Source: a virus
Reading direction: 5' to 3' (one strand)
IMG/VR virus record: IMGVR_UViG_3300007871_000003
Coordinates: 1 to 29,027 of that record
Length of the DNA: 29,027 nt
In this document: in pieces, positions 1 through 6,500 of the stretch
Layout of the letters: each line of letters begins with the position of its first letter
Numbering within the stretch: position 1 is the stretch's first letter
The notes under the pieces: model-generated
Told to the model about the DNA's origin: nothing
Seen by the model: the letters and a program-made list of their open reading frames with translations, nothing else
Database searches by the model: none
Position numbers and translations under genes: made by a program

Positions 1-909
1 TGGGGAGATACCGCCTCAGATTTCAATATAGCTGAATCCTACATAGCTGCTGATGAATTCAATAACTTCATAGGCCAAGGTAATACAGACTTCATGTCTA
101 TCTTAGGTGATCTATGGGACTGGGGAGAAGACGTATATGATTATAAGCTTAAAAATTCTAAGTCTGTTTATCTTAATAAGCCTACTGTATCTATTCTTGG
201 CGGGAACACTTCTACTGGTGTTAACATGTTATTCCCTCCTGATGCAATCGGACAAGGATTCTTCTCCAGACTTATCTTCGTACAAGCAGAATCAACAGGC
301 TTTAAAAGGACGTGGATGCCGCTACCAGACGAAGAGGTTGAGGAATCTCTTATAGAGGAACTTAAAGCTATTAAGGAAGTAATGCAAGGAGAGATTAAAC
401 TAACTCCTGAAGCTGATAGACTCTTACATAAGATCTATCATAGCTGGAAACCCTTAGATGATCCACGCTTTGGATCTTATTCTAATCGACGCTTCCCTAT
501 TCTACTTAAACTTCTTATAGTAATTTGTGCTAATAACAAGACACTCTATATAACTCCCAAAGAAGTGATCTATGCTAATACTCTTCTTACATTCACAGAG
601 CGTAATATGCCTGAAGCACTAGGAGAGTTTGGTAAAGGTAAGCACTCAGATGTTACGCATAAGATCATGAAGATGATAGAGCATACTAATAAACCCTTAG
701 AAGCTAGAGATATATGGGGTCAGGTTTACTCTGATCTTGAGAGAAGAGAACAACTCTTTGAGATACTAGGTAATCTAACTATGGCGCAAAAAGTGCAAGT
801 AGTGAATCATGGTTATCTACCTGTTAAAGAGATTATAGAGAATAAGAATACTGAGCTTCTTGATTGGAGCTTATTAACGAAAGAAGAACTAGGAGTGTAT
901 GAGCTATGA
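1..909 (+). CDS. DUF3987-type primase/helicase-like protein, C-terminal part (partial at left edge)
   Basis: The reading frame is open from base 1, so the gene starts left of the window; the first ATG in view (94) is internal. About 302 residues remain. The segment resembles the C-terminal half of DUF3987-type proteins, which in phages and mobile elements sit in replication modules and are related to primase/helicase-like AAA ATPases. Visible are the stretch before residue 94 of the frame with a DEFNNFIGQ-like run, then KPTVSILGGNTSTG and the helix-rich region with GFFSRLIFV, both typical of this family, and a C-terminal helical region that could be a winged-helix-like end. No Walker A motif is in view; it would lie upstream of the window. 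The stop overlaps the next start in an ATGA, so the two genes are translationally coupled. Family assignment is by recognition of motif pattern; the exact biochemical role is inferred. Confidence 0.7.
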   Translation, partial: WGDTASDFNIAESYIAADEFNNFIGQGNTDFMSILGDLWDWGEDVYDYKLKNSKSVYLNKPTVSILGGNTSTGVNMLFPPDAIGQGFFSRLIFVQAESTGFKRTWMPLPDEEVEESLIEELKAIKEVMQGEIKLTPEADRLLHKIYHSWKPLDDPRFGSYSNRRFPILLKLLIVICANNKTLYITPKEVIYANTLLTFTERNMPEALGEFGKGKHSDVTHKIMKMIEHTNKPLEARDIWGQVYSDLERREQLFEILGNLTMAQKVQVVNHGYLPVKEIIENKNTELLDWSLLTKEELGVYEL

Positions 910-1127
910 GTAAGTTACAAATGCCAGAACCCTTAGAAGAAAAGTCATACAACGATGCAACTTGTAAAGAATGCTTTGATGTTGGTTATCTGTGGGACTC
1001 TACTATACCGTGCAACAAATGTGATACAGGTAAAGCAAATGAGCATATTAGCAATAAGATAAGCCTAAAGATACACGAAAGAAGAGCAAAAGAATTACGA
1101 CGTAAGATTAAGGTTTATTCTACATGA
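906..1127 (+). CDS. Small four-cysteine zinc-finger protein
   Basis: A 73-residue protein with two CxxC knuckles (Cys20/Cys23 and Cys36/Cys39) separated by 12 residues, a spacing expected for a zinc ribbon of the DnaJ/treble-clef type. The second half (about residues 50-70) is basic and probably helical (KIHERRAKELRRKIK), which could contact nucleic acid or a partner. The start overlaps the end of the DUF3987-like gene (ATGA at 906-909) and its own stop overlaps the next gene the same way (ATGA at 1124-1127), placing it firmly in the replication/accessory operon. Function is not known; a role beside the primase/helicase-like protein is inferred only from position. Confidence 0.75.
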   Translation: MSKLQMPEPLEEKSYNDATCKECFDVGYLWDSTIPCNKCDTGKANEHISNKISLKIHERRAKELRRKIKVYST

Positions 1128-1285
1128 AGATCACAATAAGACTCTTCTCTCCTAAAGGAGACTTCTTAGAAGAACTAGAGATACAGGATAGACCTGTTGG
1201 ATTCATACTCTACAGAGGTAGACTCTTTCAACGTATACCCTTGAGTAATAACTTTATACAACGACAATACTTGGAGATAGATTGA
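1124..1285 (+). CDS. Hypothetical 53-aa protein
   Basis: A short gene that exactly fills the gap between its neighbours: its ATG overlaps the preceding stop (ATGA) and its TGA overlaps the next start (TGATG at 1283-1287). The product begins MKITIRLFSPKG and ends QRQYLEID; it alternates hydrophobic and polar residues in a way that suggests a small beta-sheet protein. Coupling on both sides and codon use like the neighbours support it as real. No family recognised. Confidence 0.65.
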   Translation: MKITIRLFSPKGDFLEELEIQDRPVGFILYRGRLFQRIPLSNNFIQRQYLEID

Positions 1286-1596
1286 TGAGCCATAACTCAG
1301 AGACACACCCTAACTGGGGCGATCCTAAGCACTTTAAATACTTTTCTCAGAACAGGATAAATCTAGCACAGGAACTTAAACACCATCCTGATATGATAGA
1401 ACTCATACAGAAGTATCCACAAGATGAATTCGAGATGATCATAGCTGAGATAGCAGGTCACTGTAAGGTAGCTCTTCATGGAGATTACTTTGAAGAAGAT
1501 ATGGATGAACTCTGTGGAGTGCTATGTGCGCGATTGAAGTATAAGAGAACTGGACTCTTGATTGCTAAGACTCTCCCACCCACTGAACCTAAATAA
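1285..1596 (+). CDS. Hypothetical 103-aa protein
   Basis: I chose the ATG at 1285, which overlaps the previous stop (TGATG), rather than a TTG one codon earlier. The product starts MSHNSETHPNWGD, is rich in His and acidic residues, and looks mainly helical (LAQELKHHPDMIELIQKY, then a helix around EMIIAEIAGHCKVAL). Two cysteines near the C-terminus (ELCGVLCARL) are not arranged as an obvious metal site. Nothing identifies a family. Its place between a zinc-finger gene and the SSB-tail gene suggests an early accessory role. Confidence 0.65.
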   Translation: MSHNSETHPNWGDPKHFKYFSQNRINLAQELKHHPDMIELIQKYPQDEFEMIIAEIAGHCKVALHGDYFEEDMDELCGVLCARLKYKRTGLLIAKTLPPTEPK

Positions 1597-1626
1597 CTAA
1601 AAGTCCTAACAAGGCAGGAACTAATA

Positions 1627-1980
1627 ATGAGACCAAAAGATAAAACCATCTGGGTAACAGCTACGATAGTTGTAGCACCCACTACTAAGAAAGCTTTCCT
1701 AGCGGCTTTCCATGATTCAGATGGAGAAGAGCTAGGACAGACTTGGTTACCTTACTCACAAGTTACACAAGTAGTAAGAGATTGTGGAGGTTTTACCGTA
1801 GAAGGAGAAGGAAGAGGAGTAGAAGTAACTCTTGAAGTTCCTCTATGGTTAACTGAGACTGAGCGGATGGAACCACTGATAAGAGAACAGCTCTTGGAGA
1901 AGGAAGCTGAGCCTGATGACAGCCCAGAAGGAGAGTATGAGCAGGGTGAGTTAGGCTACGATGATGATATACCATTCTAA
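1627..1980 (+). CDS. Small beta-domain protein ending in an SSB-type acidic tail (YDDDIPF)
   Basis: The 117-residue product has two parts. Residues 1-80 look like a compact beta domain of a kind common in phage replication neighbourhoods, with a central WLPYSQV strand (compare the WIPKS-like motif) and a closing VTLEVPLWL strand. Residues 88-117 are strongly acidic and end in YDDDIPF. That ending matches the conserved tip of bacterial single-stranded-DNA-binding protein, which recruits host replication and repair proteins. The N-terminal domain does not show a recognisable SSB OB-fold sequence, so this may be a divergent SSB or an unrelated domain carrying an SSB-tip mimic. A good ribosome site (GCAGGAACT) precedes the ATG. 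It lies two genes after a zinc-finger protein and close to the DUF3987-like gene, which suits a replication role. Confidence 0.7.
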   Translation: MRPKDKTIWVTATIVVAPTTKKAFLAAFHDSDGEELGQTWLPYSQVTQVVRDCGGFTVEGEGRGVEVTLEVPLWLTETERMEPLIREQLLEKEAEPDDSPEGEYEQGELGYDDDIPF

Positions 1981-2018
1981 CTGATATATAAACTAACAGA
2001 TCTAACAGAGGAACTAAT

Positions 2019-2285
2019 ATGAGAACTGAAAGAAAAGAATCTAAATCACCAACTATCTTCCAACGTATGGCTACAAGAAGAAACTGGCTTCTTAACTTTA
2101 CTCTACAGAAGATTCATATAGAGTATCAACCTGACTTAAAGCTATCTAAGGATACACTAGAGCTAGCACAAGAAATCAATGGACTGATAGATGTGCTTAA
2201 GTCTAGAATAGATAGAGACTGGAAGATTCAAAAGAAACAGATTAAGAAACACATGGCTAAGATAGCCCCACAGAATTCACTGTAA
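2019..2285 (+). CDS. Hypothetical basic 88-aa protein
   Basis: Preceded by GAGGAACTAATATG, nearly the same leader as the SSB-tail gene, which supports the start. The product is basic and predominantly helical, with a Lys/Arg-rich N-terminus (MRTERKESKSP) and a long amphipathic C-terminal helix (residues about 45-80, ending KKQIKKHMAK). This could bind nucleic acid or form a small helical bundle, but no family is recognised. Confidence 0.6.
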   Translation: MRTERKESKSPTIFQRMATRRNWLLNFTLQKIHIEYQPDLKLSKDTLELAQEINGLIDVLKSRIDRDWKIQKKQIKKHMAKIAPQNSL

Positions 2286-2326
2286 CCTATAACCACAACA
2301 AAGTCCCATGCGGCAGGAATAAGAAG

Positions 2327-2854
2327 ATGAATATAGGATATGCAATAGAAGCAGCAAAAGCAGGAGAGAAAGTAGCTAGACAAGGATGGAACGGTAAGAA
2401 CATGTTTATCGTTTATATGTCACCTCTCAATCTACCTCCTTATGATACGCAAGGAACAGAAAGAAAGGTGAATGACAGAACAGCTAAATGGATTGGTGAA
2501 AGTACACCGCTGGAAAGTCTTGGATACTTTGCTATGTTTACAGCTAATAAGAAGTGGCAGCCAGGTTGGCTTGCTAGTCAGTCTGATCTATTAGCTGATG
2601 ATTGGTTCATAGCAGAAGAGGAAGTAGAAGTATTAGAGCTACCTCCTATCCCACAAGCAGCTGTTACTTCCTACAGCAAGAAGGATAAGACTTATATGTA
2701 TCCTTATGAGATAGGTATGTCTATGCAGGGTATCTCACTAGATGAAGGGATTATACCAAGAGAGGGCGGCATGATAGCCTTTGATGACTCTAACGCTAAT
2801 GATAGGTGGTATCTAACACCAGAGTACCTTGAAGTTCACTACAGTAAAGATTAG
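2327..2854 (+). CDS. DUF2829 / Tad2-family protein with C-terminal extension
   Basis: Residues 1-97 match the DUF2829 pattern: a start of the form MNIGYAIEAAKAGEKVAR, then GWNGKNMFI (20-28), and near the domain end GWLASQSDLLADDWFIAE (80-97). DUF2829 includes Tad2, phage proteins that bind and sequester cyclic nucleotide-like signals of Thoeris (and related) immunity. Members are usually about 80-110 residues; this one has 175. The extra part, about 112-175, ends in a strand pattern (GGMIAFDD, then DRWYLTPEYLEVHY) like the short sheet domains often found in phage accessory proteins. It is the last gene of the plus-strand module, just before a terminator. Family assignment is fairly secure; the anti-defence activity is an inference from the family, as not all DUF2829 proteins have been tested. 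The leader GCAGGAATAAG supports the ATG at 2327. Confidence 0.8.
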   Translation: MNIGYAIEAAKAGEKVARQGWNGKNMFIVYMSPLNLPPYDTQGTERKVNDRTAKWIGESTPLESLGYFAMFTANKKWQPGWLASQSDLLADDWFIAEEEVEVLELPPIPQAAVTSYSKKDKTYMYPYEIGMSMQGISLDEGIIPREGGMIAFDDSNANDRWYLTPEYLEVHYSKD

Positions 2855-2877
2855 TTAGTAAAGCTCCTTAAGAAATT

Positions 2878-2924
2878 AAATACCACCTACAGGATATGAT
2901 ATGTATCTCATAGGTGGTATTTTT
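2878..2924 (+). terminator. Intrinsic terminator between convergent operons
   Basis: A 12-bp perfect stem, AAATACCACCTA (2878-2889) with TAGGTGGTATTT (2911-2922), encloses a 21-base loop and runs into TTTT. It follows the Tad2-like gene by 23 bases. The minus-strand late operon ends at 2942, so the hairpin lies between two converging transcription units and probably stops both, though the T-run is better on the plus strand. Confidence 0.85.
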
Positions 2925-2941
2925 ATGCCTTCTATATCCTC

Positions 2942-3139
2942 TTAAGTTGTTTTAAGTTCATATCCAAGTTTAGCAGCAAGCTCACCTAAATCCATACTAG
3001 GAATTTCATGTACCTCACCACTAAAAGTAGTAATTATGAGATTCTTCTCTCCAGGCACTACTGATTCTATACCTTTTGGATTCAACCATATATAGCCCAC
3101 AGTAGTTCTAAGCATCACTAGTATATCGTTCATTGACAT
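2942..3139 (-). CDS. Small hypothetical protein, FlbD-like sheet pattern
   Basis: Last gene of the minus-strand operon; 65 residues, overlapping the end of the secreted Fn3-like gene by 10 bases. The central part, with YIWLNPKGIESVVPG followed by IITTFSGEVHEIP and then a helix starting at SMDLGELAAKLG, resembles the small FlbD-type sheet domain (a residue-binding strand, an asparagine-proline turn, a threonine-rich strand, then a helix). This resemblance is weak and does not imply a flagellar role. An alternative ATG six bases inside would remove only two residues. Function unknown. Confidence 0.6.
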   Translation of the reverse strand: MSMNDILVMLRTTVGYIWLNPKGIESVVPGEKNLIITTFSGEVHEIPSMDLGELAAKLGYELKTT

Positions 3140-3510
3140 ATTACCTGTGGTTCACCTGGAGTTAGATATTCCATACAGAACAGGGGTGTCATGATACTTT
3201 CTATACCGTCAGTATCAACCGTTGTCATTGTATAACAATGCGGCTCAGGTTTAGTTTCATACCAGGCCATATAAGGATTACCTTCTTTAATACCCCATAG
3301 CTCAAACTCTCTGTGAAGAATAAGTCCTTGTTCTGGATCATTATAGTACACCCCAACGTATGCTATCTCCTCTATAAGAAGTGGTGTCCCATCTTCTCTT
3401 TCTGTGGCTGAGATCCATTGGACGCGTACAGTTCTATCTGCATAACTAACTGCTGGATATAATACCGATAATATTACTAGTAATGTAATTGATCTAATTA
3501 GTGAAATCAT
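3130..3510 (-). CDS. Secreted Fn3-like domain protein with signal peptide
   Basis: The 126-residue product begins with a clear Sec signal peptide: Arg6 after MISLI, a hydrophobic core (SITLLVILSVLYPAV) and a probable cleavage after SYA at residue 24. The mature part reads like a single fibronectin-III fold: VRVQWISAT, then EDGTPL, a strand around AYVGVYY, and a late PHCYTMTTVDTDGIES segment typical of Fn3 strands F-G. Three cysteines (in HCYT, FCME and the C-terminal ICQ) could form a disulfide in the periplasm. The gene overlaps the end of the 1706-aa gene by 17 bases and so is made with late virion proteins. It could be a periplasmic exclusion or lysis-related factor or a surface component; function is not established. 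There is no lipobox cysteine at the cleavage site. Confidence 0.75.
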   Translation of the reverse strand: MISLIRSITLLVILSVLYPAVSYADRTVRVQWISATEREDGTPLLIEEIAYVGVYYNDPEQGLILHREFELWGIKEGNPYMAWYETKPEPHCYTMTTVDTDGIESIMTPLFCMEYLTPGEPQVICQ

Positions 3511-6500
3511 TTAATTCGTAACCTCCCATTATAAGTTGCATATTTTTAGAGAAAGGACTGTTCAATGACCTTCTCAGTTCATTAGCTTGACTTGTATTCG
3601 CAGTAGTATACAGTTGCATCATCCAAGAATGAAACTCCTCAGACTTCCCACCTAACGCAGCATACTGAAAAGCAAAATCTTCCACCTGATCTCTAGATGG
3701 CTGTTGACCTGCAATGATAGTAGACTTAATAGTCTCTCCTAAGTTATTTCTCTTCCTTGAATCACTCAAAGCATAAGACTTAATTCTATAAGCTGCATCC
3801 GTAGCTACTGCTTCACCTAGAGGCTTACCGCCCATCATGCGACCCATATTCACTAGACTCAACATATCATTAGAACCTATAACATTACCCCTTTTACTTG
3901 TAGAGTAGGTTGCATTCTCAGGATTAGCTAAACCTTGAAGGGTCTGAGCTATACCAGCTAGAGGTCTTGATATACCATTATGCTCTAACCCCTGTAGGAT
4001 AGCAGTAGGTATATCTCCACCACCCGCAACCTTACGTGACGCATCCCAGATGTTACCAAAGAACTTACCAGCCGCCTGTACAATAGGAATGTTAGCAGGA
4101 TTAACTGGAACTACTGTTATATTCCTAGGATTGATATCACCACGTACGTAGAGATTAGTCTTAAGATCAGGATGTAAGAGCATATTAGATGCAAGTCCAT
4201 ACATTAACCAATCCCCTGCATCCTTACCTGCCGCACCATAAATAGTAGTATAAGCATCTTTGTGTTCATTATTACCAGAAGCTGTACCTATGATATGAGT
4301 ATTGATTGCATTGAAAGCTGGTAGACCATTGAGACCAAAGATAGTTCCCTGTAAGCCTATCAGTGTAGCTGTATCTTTAGCTGTTCCCTCACCTACATGA
4401 CGCAGAAGCTGCTGCATAAGATTGAACTGATAGGTCTGGAAGAGTCCAATACTTTGACCTACAGCTCCTTGGAATATCATAGGTCTCTGAGAAGCTAGAT
4501 AGTTACCTTGTGTTCTATTAACAAAAGTATTGATATAAGCCAGAGCTGAGCGAGAGTCCATTGCTCCATGAGCTACAGCTATATCTGTAATCTGCTTCAT
4601 TGAGTGAGCACTTATGAATCTATTGAATTCTTCAGCTAATCTATTCCCAGTCCAGCGTTCTCCTTTATCAACACCTTTGAGTACGATCTCTCTGGCTTTA
4701 GATAGTTTCGTACTCAACTCAAGAGCTGACTCAGTTCCATTAAGAGTCATGTTATCTATCACACTCTTATACTGATCAGAGATAGTAGTTACAAAGCCAT
4801 GATCCTTAAAGAACTTCATCTCAGCATTATCTCTACCGAATGCCTTATAAGCATTAGCCATTATCTTCTGTGGAGATATGATAGATTCTCCTGTACCAGG
4901 AACCTTTACATCTCTGAGAGCTGCAAGAGCACCTACTGCCTTCTCTCCGCCATCTCTATTAATAGCTCTCTGAATAGATTTCATCTCTGCGCCATAGAGG
5001 ATATTAGATGAGACTGCATTGGTAATAGCATTCATCATGTCTAAGCGGAGAATAGTAGTAGCTAAGATTGCATTAGACTTCTGTACAAAGTTCTGTAATG
5101 CACTCTTAGGAGCAGTATGATTAACAATGAACTCCATCTTAGCATCATATGCTGCTCCCTTATATCCAGACTTAGCAAGCTCTGTATTGATAGCACTCAA
5201 CTCCTCAACACTCTTAGACTTATAGAATGTAGCAGTTATCCTATCATACATATCTGAGACTTTCTTCTCAAGCTGTATATTAGCATTAACCCAGAAAGGA
5301 TAGTCAGCATAGTTCTTAACATCCATAGCTGTACGAATGTAATCCATATAAGGATTTCTAACTACATTCTCAGCGTGCTTAAGAGAAGCTGTACTATTAA
5401 ACTTAGATGTAGAGAGATTAGTGAACTCTCTGCCGCGTTGTCTTAGATACTCAAACTCTTTCTCATAGTTAGCATCTAGCATCTCACGAACTAGAGAAGT
5501 CTCTTGAGTAGAGTGCCAAGCATGAGTATCCTGTACTACCTTCACTGGATCAGTAGCTACGAACATAGGAGATGAGATACCCTTACGAGCCATTGCTGTA
5601 TCTACGTAGTTATCATTAAGAGCACGACCCTTCTCAAATGTACCAAAGGACTTAAAGTAATCTTCTGCATCCTTCTTAGTATATATCTTCCAGTTATCAG
5701 CTTGAAAGATATTACTACCTGGCCGCACAGGAGTACGAACACCTAGTTTACTAATCATAGTCTCAAGCTCAGCTTCACTATTCGCATAGATCATACTACT
5801 ATGACCTGTACCTGTGATAGAGTCATCTGTTACTATAGCAAAGAAAGGTACATCTTTAGGATTAATTGGGATAGGATAGAACTCATCAGCTTCTACTCTA
5901 ATCTCCATACCTTGAGCTGTACGCATCTCATTGGTAGCGTGTACTCTCTTACCATTAGCTAATACATGAGTACGAGCTAGTTCAATTGTCTGTGGATGCC
6001 GCATAGGAATAACATCTGGTGCGCCTTCAAACTTAGTAGGAGGAGGATCAAGACTTATACCTTCTACACCTTCCGCAGCCTGTCTCCTATGAAGAGCTAT
6101 CTCTTTCCTCTCTAGAAAGTTACCTTTAGGAGAGAGTACATACTTCTGTCCACCATAACTACGAATCTTAGCGTGTAAGGTAGACCATTCAATAGCAGCT
6201 TTTTGTGATCCAGCGATACCTACAAGAGATGGATTAAGCACCTCATTCATAGCATCTACTTTCTTACCTTTAATGATAGAAGTAAATCTACCTATAGCTT
6301 CCATATGATTAGCAAGAGAACCATAGTTAGCTGAGGCAGCAGTTAGGAACTTACTTCCTGCACCTAGTGAGTTAGCTAATCCAATAATACCTAGCTGCTC
6401 AGCATCTAACATAACATCTTTAGATATAGGAATCAGCTTATTAAAATCATCTCCAAAGTAATTAGCTGTTACATTCTGTACTCTCTGAGATAGAAGTCTC

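Noticed and set aside
107-355. Hydrophobic plus-strand open frame inside the DUF3987-like gene
   Set aside because: It overlaps a well-supported family frame almost entirely, has no ribosome site, and its composition is what an out-of-frame reading would give.
2942-3139. Calling the 65-aa gene a true FlbD flagellar protein
   Set aside because: Only the short sheet pattern is similar; a phage late operon gives no support for a flagellar role.
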